Made by a program: the position numbers and the translations under genes. From Rhodeus uyekii (taxonomy: Eukaryota > Chordata > Actinopteri > Cypriniformes > Acheilognathidae), in NCBI GenBank assembly GCA_037043235.1, contig JAWRVZ010000327.1, positions 1 to 64,000 on the forward strand: 64,000 nucleotides of DNA. The letters are read 5' to 3'. Below, one piece after another: positions 24,320 to 51,184 of this stretch. A model generated the notes under the pieces. That model did not search any database, had not been told where the DNA came from, and was given only the letters and a program-made list of their open reading frames with translations. Every line of letters starts with the position of its first letter. Position 1 is the first letter of the stretch.

Positions 24320-25085
24320 TGTAATTCCTCTGTTTGAAATCCATGGATCACTGTGCTGCTGCTTGTTCATACACAAAAATACAAATGAATAAAATACTAT
24401 ATACTATGGAATCCCCTCTTATATACTGATAATTTATCATTCATGTTCTTTAATTATATTTAATTATATATTATATTATGATTAACACACTGACTTTAAC
24501 AGCTGTTTTACAGAACGTGTCATGTTTGCTGTGATCTCGCATTTACACGCTTTGACCATGGAGAAGCATGAGAAATTAAGTCAAGTCGAGAACGTTTCTC
24601 GTTATTTCGAGATACTAAGTCAATATTTCGACTTAAATCATCTTTTTTTGTATCAACTGTAGCAGAAACGGGCTTCCATAAATATCTTTGCCTCAGCTCT
24701 AGATTGATAATCACAGGCGAAAACAACTGACCTCTGGAGAAAAAGGAACTAACCAATGACATTTTATGTTACTATTAAATGAGCAAGCCCCGCCCCGCGA
24801 CTGACAAAAATAAAAATGCTCGCGTGAGCAAAAACAGCAGTCGAGAGCGGGCGAATGTTCGCGCACGCGCAGATTAGATGTCGCGCACGCGAGTGATTAA
24901 AATGAGCTTGCGGGTACCCGTATTTACGCGTGTAGCTCTGTTTTCCGCTCGCTGATGTAATTTAGTGCACGCAAACATCAGTTTTGCGCTTGTATATTAA
25001 TGGCACGGTTTTGCCGTCATATTTGGGGACCACTGCTCTACCGAACCCCTAAGACTGACTCACCGAACCCAGGTTAAGAACCACT
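24320..25085. mobile_element. hAT-like composite repeat
   Basis: It ends GGTTAAGAACCACTG (25,072-25,086), a hAT-like terminal motif. The part 24,440-24,690 recurs at 60,030-60,271 and the part 24,680-25,010 recurs at 50,607-50,974, so this is one of three dispersed copies. No coding capacity was seen. Confidence 0.5.
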
Positions 25086-25170
25086 GTTCTAGAGTATTAA
25101 GCTCGAAACGGCATGAGTTATGTGTGTTCAATAATAATGAGTTCATGAGGCCATCTAATTCACTACACTT

Positions 25171-25171
<1 letters not shown>

Positions 25172-25204
<33 letters not shown>
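25172..25204. repeat. (CA)n microsatellite
   Basis: An uninterrupted CA run directly abutting the MITE end at 25,206. Confidence 0.95.
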
Positions 25205-25205
<1 letters not shown>

Positions 25206-25210
<5 letters not shown>

Positions 25211-26128
25211 ACCTCGGTTTACGATTGATTTTTGGTGACACCTCTGGGACCCGTTCTGCTGAGTTGGGTGCTTTGGCTCAGTACATCAAGCCCACCATCA
25301 CAAATTTAGGGGTTAAATGGACTCTGACCTTAAGCTCGACAATCAGATCAGGGCTGTGGGTAAATTGATTTTTTTCCAATTGAGACAGTTTGCCAAAATA
25401 AAGCCATTTCTTCAAAGGCAACATTTTGAGACAGTAATACACGCTTTTGTTTCTACCCGGCTGGATTACTGTAATTCTCTGAATGGGGGTCAGTGGGTCT
25501 TCTGTTGCCCGTCTGCAACTGGTTCAGAACGCTGCAGCTCGTCTAGTTACGGGAGCTCGTAAACATGAGCATGTATCCCCCATCTTAGCCTCTTTACATT
25601 GGTTGTCAGTACAGTTCAGGATTCATTTTAAAAATCTTTTATTTGTTTTTAAATCTCTAAATGGTCTTGCCCCACCATACATGTCTGAGCTACTTGTTCC
25701 ATACACACCCACCCGTTCTCTCAGGTCAGCTGATCAACTGCTCCTGAAAATTCCCAAAACAAGACATAAATTAAGAGGGGATTGTGCTTTTGCGGCGGCA
25801 GCACCAAAAATGTGGAATGACCTGCCACTACACATTAGGCAGGCCACCTCAATGCTTCGTTTTAATCGCTTTTAAAATTTATTTTTATTTTTTCCTTTCT
25901 GTACAGCACTTTGGTCTACTTCAGTAGTTTTAAAGTGCTTTATAAATAAAGTTTGTTGTTGTTGACTTAGTATACGAGCAAATCGGTGTACGAGCATTGT
26001 ATCGTGTGCAAGAAATATTCCCTTGCCCAAGTGTATTTTTGTATGGAAAAGTCCTAATGCTCAGCATTTTTGCATGCGCTTTTACTAGAAAATATCCTAA
26101 CGACCCCTTTTCCATCCCTTAACTCGTT
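25206..26128. mobile_element. Pogo/Tigger-like MITE split by an L2 insertion
   Basis: The left end CAGTAATACCTCGGTTTACG is at 25,206. The family sequence resumes near 25,964 (TATACGAGCAAATCGGTGTACG) after the LINE fragment and continues through CCTTAACTCGTTCA near 26,120. Confidence 0.7.
25231..25955 (+). mobile_element. L2-like LINE, 5'-truncated 3' end
   Basis: This is the C-terminal part of a LINE reverse-transcriptase ORF in two overlapping frames (25,317-25,562 and 25,483-25,875), so it carries a frameshift. Recognisable blocks are AFVSTRLDYCNSL, LVQNAAARLVTGA, LNGLAPPYMSELL, RSLRSADQLLL and MWNDLPLHIRQA. It ends in a 3' tail AGTGCTTTATAAATAAAG plus (GTT)n, the form of an L2-type 3' end. 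A second copy lies at 36,317-37,678. The RT catalytic motif is absent. Confidence 0.8.
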
Positions 26129-26131
26129 CAG

Positions 26132-26908
26132 TCAAGAATTTTTTTAAATCAGTTTTACATCAGTTCTCTTTAAATTGCAAATTATCAAAAGCTTAGTATT
26201 ATTGGGTTACAGTGGCTCAGTTATTAAAGGTGAAAAGGTCTGAATATCAGCGCAGGACTTACTTGAGAATGGTTTTAAGGCAAGCACAGGTGACAGCTTC
26301 AGGAATATCAGAACATATTTGGAAAGCAATCTGACAGAGATGGAAGTCTTTCTTTACCATAGCCAGTGGCAACAGTTCAGGGCACACACTACATTTCACA
26401 AAAAAACAAGACACTGAGAATAATTACTCACAAAACACTAATAGCTGGAAGACAACTGTGTCCACAGAGCGGATCATGTGTGGTCAAACCTGTAGCAGAG
26501 GTACCGAGTCTCCAAAAGCTGTAGAAATACAGACTGAGGGTAGAAGTTGCCATCTCTCTGGGATCTTGACGCTAGCTCTAGCATCATCCTGCCCGTTGCC
26601 AGCTGGAGTTCAGTCTGAGGAAAGAGGAGTCAGTCGAATAAACTCACCTCTGCTAGTATATCCTCTACTGCACCAGTCTAGCAAAAACCTCACCTTGCAT
26701 CATTACAAACCATTGAACAATTCAAATTACAAAAGGTTGTTATATATATATATACATGCATACACGCTCACACACACACTGTTTTCCTGCATATAACCCG
26801 CAGACGCATGATAGTCTGCAGGTTTTGTGTAAAATGTTGCTTGCATGACGTCAATTATCCATAACTGTTCAGGCTTGGTACACAGTGCGTGCGAAATTCA
26901 AACAATAA
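26132..26908 (-). pseudogene. nol11: Inverted, antisense copy of nol11 exons 9 and 10
   Basis: The minus strand matches 40,389-41,153 of the nol11 gene across intron and exon. The exon-9 copy is 26,490-26,677 and the exon-10 copy 26,263-26,388 (the same 126-bp length as the source), with splice sites preserved. In the exon-9 copy a 4-bp loss and a nearby 7-bp gain net to +3, but the interval between them reads into a TGA stop. It is therefore a pseudogene fragment, not a second gene. It was copied as genomic DNA because introns are included, so it is not retroposed. It lies on the strand opposite to nol11. Confidence 0.9.
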
Positions 26909-26968
26909 GAAACCATACAAGCACACGTTTGTATGCATTAATTTATTCTCAAACTGTTGTGGTTGCTC

Positions 26969-26990
26969 TCCCCCCCCCCCCCCCCCCCCC
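26969..26990. repeat. Poly-C tract
   Basis: An uninterrupted run of about 20 C. Confidence 0.95.
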
Positions 26991-27349
26991 ATATTGCAGT
27001 TCATTCATTTAAAAACTGAAAGGTTTTTTATAAAATTGAAACAAACTGCAATAGTTCTCAACTATCATCTAACCTAAAGTGTCTAATTTTATCCTTTTAC
27101 TTATCTATCTAAAAACACAAGTAACATGTTCAGTGTGACTGAGGGTACTAAATCTGAAGAGGTTGAAAGAATGGCTCTTTGATTTGTTTGTATTTACAAC
27201 ACAACATACTCCAGATATACACAATGAAGGTCAAATGCTCATTGAGCAATCTGATCAAAACACAGACTTGAACACCTTATCTGTGGTGCAGATGTTGGGT
27301 CACTGTAAAAATGAAGGTATGGGTGTGCAGAAACCCAGAGTTACTGTAT

Positions 27350-27768
27350 TTGCATTCATGCATTTGGCAGACGCTTTTATCCAAAGTGACTTGCATTCAA
27401 GATACACATTGACATTCTAATCAGTTCTTGCTTTCCTTGAGAATTGAACCCATGAATTTTGGAAGCCCTATGCTCTACTGTTTGAGCTACAGGAAAGCCA
27501 ATTATTTTGTGGTTCGATGCACATGGTTTATGTATTTTCATATGGTACAAAAACTACATTGTTTTAAAATCAATTATTTCTTGGCACATAAAGCAGATAT
27601 TCACACAGTATTTCACAGTATCATTCATCATTTTACGCTGTAAAGTTTCATTTATTTTTTCATACCATTGTCTTTTATATTATATATTCCAAGGGAAAGC
27701 AAGAACTGATTAAAATATATGCAATGCAAGTCGCTTTGAATAAAAGCATCTGCCAAATGCATGAATTT
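27350..27768. mobile_element. Inverted-repeat element (MITE-like)
   Basis: The left arm 27,350-27,442 (GCATTTGGCAGACGCTTTTA, then CAAGTGACTTGCATT-like sequence, then AATCAGTTCTTGCTTTCCTT) is inverted at 27,689-27,768. The GCATTTGGCAGACGCTTTTATCC block is a sequence common in teleost repeats. No coding capacity. Confidence 0.6.
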
Positions 27769-28472
27769 AAATAATGCACTCTTGCAAAACACAACTCTGA
27801 TTGGCCATTGTGTTCAAACGCTCAATTGATATTTCTGTGATTGCCTATTGGCTGCTTGCAAAACCTGTGAATGGAACCCTTTGATGCTCTTCAGGGAATT
27901 CCTACACAAACACTCACATGAGCTTTTTAAAGCAGACCGCGGGATAGTTGGTATTAAATTACATTGAATGATCTGTCACAAATACAGATCGAGAAGACGA
28001 TACATTTTGTCTGTCACAAATGCTTTCACTATTATATGTAAATTCTGAAAGAAAAAAAGTCTCTTCATGAGACCATACAACCAGAATTTGGTAAAATGAA
28101 ACTTAACTGGGTAGTGTTCAGCCAAGACACATTACTTTTAACATTTACCTACATGTCCCCTACAACCATTTGTTCAGATATGTAAAGATAAGGACTATTT
28201 TTGAGAGCACAAAAAAGCTTAAATAGAGTGAGATTATCCTCAATATACTTAAATTTTGAGTTTCTAGTTCATATCTGTAATAAAAAATAATCGGTTTCTG
28301 TTGGCTAATTTCATTAAACTAGCCTGCTGAATTCTTTCGATCAGACTGAAAATTGACATGCACTACAAATTCAGTGTTGTCACTGACTCCAACTACCCAA
28401 TTTCTAATGGTTTGTCTGGGACTGTGTAGCTTTTGAATGTTTTTGATATATTATTTTTCTGCTTGTTTTCAG
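27769..28472. other. Sequence upstream of the first recognised nol11 exon
   Basis: No gene or repeat was recognised. It probably belongs to a nol11 intron, because the exon at 28,473 starts mid-protein after a normal AG acceptor. Confidence 0.5.
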
Positions 28473-44441
<15,969 letters not shown>

Positions 44442-44600
44442 GTTGCTTACACAGGTCATTTTTAATAAAATGTTGACAATGCCCTCTATTTTCTGCCAGT
44501 TATTGACAGTTTTCTTGGATTTGTTTTTAGAAAAAATTGATTAATCTTTTTTTAAATCTGAAATATTTATGAAATAAAGACTGAAATAATGCTTTCTAGA
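44442..44600 (+). terminator. nol11: nol11 3'UTR and polyadenylation signal
   Basis: AATAAA occurs at 44,464-44,469 and again at 44,573-44,578. The second is the likelier cleavage signal. The 3'UTR would be about 150 nt. Confidence 0.65.
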
Positions 44601-45071
44601 TTGTTCTCTGAAATTTCATGTAAAAGGTTCAAATGTTTTCAATAATTAAAAATGTAGTACAGAGATGTTTAACATTCGTGTTCTAATTAATTGATCACCA
44701 GAAATGGCTTCTACTGAACTTGAATAACTTATAAAATCTATAAATCAAGCCAACGGAAGCCTGTTTAAAATTAATTGATAGAAGATCTTTTAGTCAATGA
44801 ATAACAGTCAAATTGTTGGTGACAATGCACCAATCCAATGCTGGGACAGAAATTCCAAACTGCTCTAGCACCACTTTCCTGCAAATTGTAGCTTCAACTC
44901 TAAATTAACCAACTCAGTTGAAGAGTAGGTTTAGAACTGACAAAACCACACACATTCAGCAGAGTTTAGATTGCTGTAAGTTTTTATAAATGTAATTTAA
45001 AACTAGATGGGGGAAGTTTATGAAATAAACCTCAGTTGGCTTGGGAAAGCCTAGCCTGAAAGTTTAAATTA
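44601..45071. other. Intergenic, unassigned
   Basis: AT-rich sequence downstream of nol11. No gene or repeat was recognised. Confidence 0.5.
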
Positions 45072-46000
45072 CAGTAGTACCTCAAGATACGAAAGGCTCA
45101 ACTTACGAAAAATCCAAGTTACGAAAGCAAAGACGAAAAATTTGAGTACTCTACATAATAAAAGTTTTCAAGATACGAAAGGTTTCTGAAAGTCCGAGAT
45201 TCGCCCCATAACAATTTTGAAACTCGCGCCGCAAGCCGCCATCTTAGTTATAGTAGACTCGCCACCATCCTCCTGCTCTCCCATTGGTTCCTGATGCTAG
45301 CCAAGCCATGAGATCCTTCTCTCTAATTGGACAGCATCCCTCCCATCATGCATCTTCTATACGTACGTGCTGGCGTGCTTTAGCTCTGGAGACAAAGATG
45401 GAGATCATAAAGAAGTATGAAGCTGGTATTTGCCGTTTGTCCTCCTCTGCCGCCACTTTCGGAGATAGCCTCACTGGAAAGGTAAGCTTCGACTGTGGTA
45501 AGGTTCGTTAGTCACGGAGAAGGAAGGAGGCATGGTCAGCTTACTGAGACTCACAAACCTTTATTTCTTTAGAGTCTTAAATCAAAACACAAAACAAAAC
45601 ATAAGCAGGTGCGTTTCACTCCCACTGTTCCGCTTGTCTCAGCTGAGTCACGCTTCTCCCTCTAAGTTCTGTGTCACTCGCAATCTCTCTCGGTTTCGGT
45701 TTCCCTTTCGTTTAGCTCGTGAGCCTCGCGTTCACCGCTTCCGTGCCGACTCGCGTCTCGCCCGGATCTCTCTCTCTGTCTTTCCCTTCCAGGCTGTTTA
45801 TATCCACGCCCCCCTTGCCACATCGACATTTTACGTTATTTCATTGTTTATTGGTCAATTTAGCTTTATTATGAAATTTAATGGGGTGTTTTTGGAGGGC
45901 TTCGAACGGATTAGCCAATTTACATGTAAAATGTGTTCCAAGATACGAAAAACTTATTTTACAAAGGTCGCCTCGGAACGGATTAATTTCGGTACCACTG
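45072..46000. mobile_element. Tigger-like element
   Basis: Ends CAGTAGTACCTCAAGATACG and ATTTCGGTACCACTG with TA flanks. A frame near 45,395 reads ETKMEIIKKYEAG, the start of a pogo-type helix-turn-helix, then degenerates. Confidence 0.8.
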
Positions 46001-46560
46001 TAGTTGTAAAAGCTTCAAGCAGTGCCGGCCTGTCCAACAGGCGGTCGCCTGGGGCCCCTCTTTGATTTGAGGGCCCCGCAACCCACACATGATGTCACGC
46101 ATTTTTAGAAGCTATTTTTTTCAAATATCCACACATAGTATGAGTGGTTATGTGTCAATTCTGACACTTTTGTAATGCACAGACCCGATTAAACACGATA
46201 CAATTCACAATGACGGTGAGCAAAATATAAAACATATTTTATTAAAAGAATATCTCTGAATAATTCATACATGACAAATAGCTGAAAACAATAATAATAA
46301 AAAAAACTGTCTAAATAAAAGCGGAAAAAAATTAGAAACATACACAGCAGCACCACACTCTATTTAGCATAACACCTCCCGCAATAGGCTATTGGATGAA
46401 CTAGAATGTCGTAACGTAGGCTATTCCTAGTACAGATTCCACATATTCCACTTAGCCACATATCTCTGTAAATTCCTTTCGATATATACTCGAGAAAGTG
46501 TCTTAAATAAGTCTAAAGTTATATAACGTCATAAGTCTGGTTGCTATTTTGATCGACGTA

Positions 46561-46960
46561 CAGTGGTACCTCGAGATACGAAATTAATCCGTTCCGAGGC
46601 GGACTTCGTATAATGAGTTTTTCGTATCTTGGAACACATTTTACATGTAAAATGGCTAATCCGTTCCAAGCCCTCCAAAAACACCAGTAGCACCTCAATG
46701 CAGTACACAAGATCCAGGGGGCGGAGTTGGATCCAGATCCAAGGGGCGGAGTTAAATCCAGATCCAGGGGGCGGAGTTGGATTTCCTTCCACTGCATTCT
46801 GATTGGTCAACAGATTCCCCACACTTCGTACTTGTTGCTCTATCTTTTCCGCATCGAGTCGTAACTAGTTAGTTATTCTTTTGACGTAAAAACAAACTTG
46901 CCGAAAACAAATATTAAAGTTTTTAATAGTTACAAACACTGTAGTTTATACGTTGTGGTA
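46561..46960. mobile_element. Tigger-like element end plus GGGGCGGAG minisatellite
   Basis: CAGTGGTACCTCGAGATACG starts at 46,561 and shares TTACATGTAAAATG and CCAAGCCCTCCAAAAACACC (inverted) with 45,880-45,960. At about 46,706-46,793, three repeats of GATCCAGGGGGCGGAGTTGG follow. The far end is not clear. Confidence 0.6.
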
Positions 46961-46966
46961 ATTTGT

Positions 46967-47036
46967 ATAAAATACGTGGCTATTGTCCACCACTACGTAC
47001 TTACACGTAGTGGTGGACAATAGCCACGTATTTTAT
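46967..47036. repeat. Perfect 32-bp inverted repeat with 6-bp loop
   Basis: Arms 46,967-46,998 and 47,005-47,036 are exact reverse complements around ACTTAC. They include CGTGGCTATTGTCCACCACT. Confidence 0.97.
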
Positions 47037-47776
47037 TAATTTGGAGAAACGTTTAAATATAATCTAAAACAAAAAAGATTACTTACAAATTTCGTAGATT
47101 CACTGTATTCTTTGGCTGATCTTTAACCCCTTTCAGTAGTCCACATGCACTTTGATTTCCAATACTTAAGTATATTAATTAGTAGGCACTTAATTCAAGT
47201 TTAAATTCAAGTAGAGAATGTGCTTTTTTCACTACTGATTATGACACTGTATGTGACTAAATTATAGCAGCACTAATTATACTTATAAGTCACTTATAAG
47301 TGACTTCACAAGAGCATCTGACTTCATTTAAATAGCATAAGAGCATCTCACTTACATAAATGCATGCAAAATGTATTACCAACGAAATTAAATTGGAAAA
47401 AAAAACTTTATTAACACACGAGCTAAAATAGACATTTTGAAAACAGTAGGGAAACTTTGAAGGCAAAACATAAGGAAAACGACATTGGGAGCACACATAA
47501 TTAGACCAACATTACAGGGAAACCACAGGACATTCACAATTAGCTATCCATCCATCCATCCATCCTTTCACACTGGTCAGCACAGATTTCACAGAACTCG
47601 CTGCAGAAGCCTGGGTGGGTGTCTTCGCACACCATGACCATGTGTGATGGGGCGGCGGCGGGGCGAAGTATATATAATGGGAGGAGTTGGATCTGGATCC
47701 AACTCCTCCCCCTGGATCTCGTGTTCCGCAGTGAGGACCATCTCAAAAACACGGGCATTTAAATTGCACAATTGTT

Positions 47777-47857
47777 GTTGTCGGCAGGATTCAAACCTGC
47801 GCGGAGAACCCCCAATGAAACTATAGTTCGTTGCCTTAATCTCTCAGCCACAACTAA
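47777..47857 (-). pseudogene. tRNA-Ser-like pseudogene or tRNA-derived repeat head
   Basis: The minus strand shows an A box like GTGGCTGAGAGATTAAGG, a B box GGTTTGAATCC and a serine-type long variable arm. The anticodon arm is mispaired, with ATA at the anticodon place, and the acceptor stem has mismatches, so it is not an intact tRNA. Confidence 0.6.
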
Positions 47858-47924
47858 TTGCAGTACAAGTCGCAGCGGGTCAAGTTCATATAACCTGAGA
47901 TTCTGTGTTATGTCCAATCTATTC

Positions 47925-47928
<4 letters not shown>

Positions 47929-48009
<81 letters not shown>
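47929..48009. repeat. (AT)n microsatellite
   Basis: About 80 bp of pure AT. Confidence 0.97.
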
Positions 48010-48012
<3 letters not shown>

Positions 48013-48452
48013 TTTTTTTTAAATATGGAATTTATTTGTATTTTATTTTGTTTATGTATCCTTTATTTTTATTATATTTAAATTATTTGTGTTTCTCAAA
48101 CACACTTGCACTTTCATTTACAATATTTTACAATACTTTGCAGTACTTGCAAACTTATTTAAATCTGATTAAATATTTTTACACATGTATTACATGTTGA
48201 GTTTGTTACAGGTAATAAAAATGTATACACTTAAATATTGAAATTGTATTTTTTGTGCTCTCTTCTCGCTGTTTTTACACCAGTGGGCTCAATTTTTTTA
48301 TCTCGCCTAGGGCCCCACAACCCTTCGGGCCGGCACTGCTAGAGGAAACCTGGTTGAGCATTTAAACCACACACTGCTAGGAATCCTTGGTACTTTGAAA
48401 GCTCAGGAGACATGTTAGAAAGATTTTTTCAAACCACTCATACATCCTTATA

Positions 48453-49619
48453 CAGTGGAGTTCAGTTATCTCGACTCACGGTTAACTCGCTAATACTATT
48501 ATGTCTACGTTTTTGAAGTGGTACTGCCAAACTGCCTATTTGTCTTAGTATTTTCTCATCGGTTACATCGATTCTTTTACGTCGCCGAATTCTGGTATCT
48601 CGAGCACGAAAGAGGGACAAATTCTTCCCTTCACTTCACATGGTTAATTCGTGGCTCATAATTGTACCTAGTGCACGAGCAACAATGTTTTGTTGATTAT
48701 TTTTGAAATAATTTTCTTTACTCTCTTTCACAGTGCGTCTTGTATTGCTGCATGCTGTTTTCATTGCTTCAGAGTCCTCAAGCTTATTAGTCCAGCGATC
48801 CAATAAATGACATTTTCATGGGACGAATGCTGGTGTTCAAGTGTGATTACGAAATTACAAAGACGTTGTTACTGATAGGAGCTTAGAAGCATTTGTTTTC
48901 AAGCAGACCGTTAAAGGCAAAACTCAAAGCATTAGACTTTAAAGACACCATAGTAAACTGTGCAATATGTGTGCAATACTATTCAGAACTGTGTCAGAGC
49001 GAAATGACTGTTATGAGTAAATATGTTTATGTGACTATAATGTGAGTGAAATTGTGTTTGCAATGTTGGAGAATATAATTAAAGGTTTGTATCGAGAATC
49101 AAAGGTGTTTTTATCGTATACTGGTAAATCTTGCACTGGCTGTCACAGATGACAAGGTTTTTAGATGGGTTTCACACTCTTCTCAAACATGTAAAAAGCG
49201 CAAGTACAAACCAGGAAAAAGATAACACTCTGACAAACATTACAAATAAAAGAAGGAACAGCAGAACAGCAGAACACAGAACAGCAGATTATGCTATATA
49301 ACAGTCAGCGGTAGAGTGCCATCTCTCCCCTCACACAAAAACACTCTCCTCCCCGCGAGCACAGAACTACATACGCCGTCTTAAAGGTATATTCCCAACA
49401 TAAACAAAGTAGCAATCTCAAAACAAAAAGAGGTACAATCTCTGCTGTTAGTTGGTGCACATATGCCTTTTGTTGTTAGCAAGTACATTTTAGCATTTAC
49501 ATTTTTATAGCATGCCGATCACTTCATCAAATAAATTGCCATATTGGGTGTTGGTTATCTCCCTTATCTCTACGCTTTTTTGCAACCCCCGAGGCCGTCG
49601 ACATAACCGAACTCTACTG
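48453..49619. mobile_element. Pogo-like element with CAGTGGAGTTC ends
   Basis: CAGTGGAGTTCAGTTATCTC at 48,453 is matched, inverted, by GACATAACCGAACTCTACTG ending at 49,619. The interior has no long open frame. The ends resemble the TA-target pogo group. Confidence 0.65.
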
Positions 49620-50270
49620 TGATTACATGACGCAGAGAACTACAGGTTAAGAATCTTGTAGTCCTGCACTTCATGAAATTATTAGCATGTAGGAGTGGTT
49701 TAACAAAGTCTTTCCCATTTTCCTTATGAGCTTTAGCTCAGAAGACAAGATTTTCAACGCCTCTGTGAACTGTGACAGTCCCAAGTTTCATTCACAGTGT
49801 GGAGTTGTTGAAAACGTGCCTTCAGGAAAGCTACAAACTAGCTCAGAAGAATGCAGCCAAGAGCGCAAAATGAAATGGTTTATTTTGAATGGAAAGTTAC
49901 AACAGAAAGGTTCATCCAGGAGTACACTGTTGTGAGGAGATTTCTCTTGACTCATCATATCCTGCCAACTAAATCTCATAATTACACAGGTCAGAATTTA
50001 ACTGACTAAAAATAAATAAAAGGAATGTAATTTGCAATAAAACAATTAAATAATTTATTGCATATTTTCTGCATTTTTGTCGTCATTTAAAATAAAATAC
50101 AAATTAAATGCATAATCATGGGATGTGTGACATTGAGACTGCATGTGAAGTCACTGAGATGAGATGTGGAAGCAGTGAGGGAGCACGTTTCGCTTATCGA
50201 ATTGTTTTCTGCGTGTTTTATGTGCATTAATTTTGCAATAATCATTACTGTGCGTTAATCTCTTTTGAGG
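49620..50270. other. Unassigned sequence
   Basis: A 69-codon frame at 49,726-49,935 does not resemble a family I recognise. No other signal. Confidence 0.4.
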
Positions 50271-50326
50271 ACATGGAGAAAGTTGTGCATGCATTTGTGT
50301 CATCTCATTTGGACTATTGCAGGGGT
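50271..50326 (+). mobile_element. L2-like LINE scrap
   Basis: Translates MEKVVHAFVSSHLDYC, the same block as HAFVSTRLDYC in the copy at 25.4 kb. It is cut off by the hAT-like end that follows. Confidence 0.6.
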
Positions 50327-50328
50327 CG

Positions 50329-50606
50329 GCAACCTTAAATGTTGAAAGAGCCATATTTAACAAAAAAAATAAAAATAATAATTCTAATATGTCCGGAGCC
50401 GCAATCTAAGGTTTATGTATGAAGCGATCTACAACTTCTTTTCAGAATGTCGTACCTGTGCATTTACTTTTAATAAATCCTAGAAAACCTGTATAAAGTA
50501 TAGTTTGGTCTTAAATCACTCGACTGGGACACGTGAAATTACAATAAAACAATATTAATACAATTTAATCGACAGAAAAACCATAATATGCAATGTGACT
50601 GAATCG
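50329..50606. mobile_element. hAT-like MITE, 5' end
   Basis: Starts CAGGGGTCGGCAACC followed by AAGAGCCATA, a common hAT (Charlie-like) terminal motif. The other end could not be placed. Confidence 0.5.
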
Positions 50607-50974
50607 TATATTTGCCTCAGCTCTAGATTGACAATCACAGGCGTCCAATCACAACTGACCTCTGGAAAAAAAAGGGAACTAACCAATGACATTTGATGTT
50701 ACTATTACAAGAGCAAGCCCTGCCCCACGACTGACAAAAATATAAATGCTCGCGTATGGGATCAAAATCCCGCCAATAGTACTGCGGTCGTAAATCAAAA
50801 GTTTAAGTGCATTTTGAATGTTCGCGCGCGCGAGTGATTAAAATGAGCTCGCGGATACCCGTATTTACGCGTGTAGCTCTGTTTTCCGCTCGCGGATGTA
50901 ATTCACGTCAGTTTTGCGCTCGTATTTTAAAGGCACGGATTTACCGCCATAATTTTCACTGTCATGAGCCAAAC
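50607..50974. mobile_element. Copy of the 24.7-25.0 kb repeat, interrupted by DIRS
   Basis: Shares GCCTCAGCTCTAGATTGA, GCAAGCCC-GCCC and the ACCCGTATTTACGCGTGTAG block with 24,680-25,010. The match stops where the DIRS element begins. Confidence 0.7.
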
Positions 50975-50990
50975 AGTTCCCTTTCGAGGG

Positions 50991-51155
50991 CGGGAACGAG
51001 ACGGTGCACGGAAAAGGTGCATTTGGGAACCTCCCCTTCACGTAAATTTCTGAAACCTTATAGGATAACGCCAGTTGACAACTGGCCAATTGTCGCGCGA
51101 TGCGCTCGGCTGTCAGACAGTATAAATAGCATAAGCGCGGCATTTGCGTCAGAAT
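50991..51155 (+). repeat. DIRS left inverted terminal repeat
   Basis: About 165 bp, almost exact reverse complement of 54,188-54,354. Contains TATAAATA near 51,120, which could serve as a promoter element. Confidence 0.92.
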
Positions 51156-51184
51156 ATTTCCTTCACACGGACTTATGAACAGTT

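Larger units (their letters stand above)
46020..48338. mobile_element. DNA element with CAGTGCCGGCC inverted ends, nested insertions
   Basis: CAGTGCCGGCCTG at 46,020 and GGGCCGGCACTG at 48,338 are inverted and both adjoin GGGGCCCC/GGGCCCC-containing blocks. The interior holds a Tigger-like end (46,561), a short minisatellite, a perfect hairpin, a tRNA-like pseudogene and (AT)n. No coding region was recognised. Confidence 0.65.

Noticed and set aside
26263..26677. A second functional nol11 gene on the minus strand
   Set aside because: Only two exons with introns are present, and the exon-9 copy has an in-frame TGA created by a 4-bp deletion.
45532..46065. 177-codon plus-strand frame
   Set aside because: It runs through a Tigger-like element into the next transposon end and has low-complexity Arg/Phe/Ser composition without domain resemblance.
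47777..47857. A functional tRNA-Ser gene
   Set aside because: The anticodon stem is mispaired, the anticodon place reads ATA and the acceptor stem has mismatches. It is kept only as a pseudogene.
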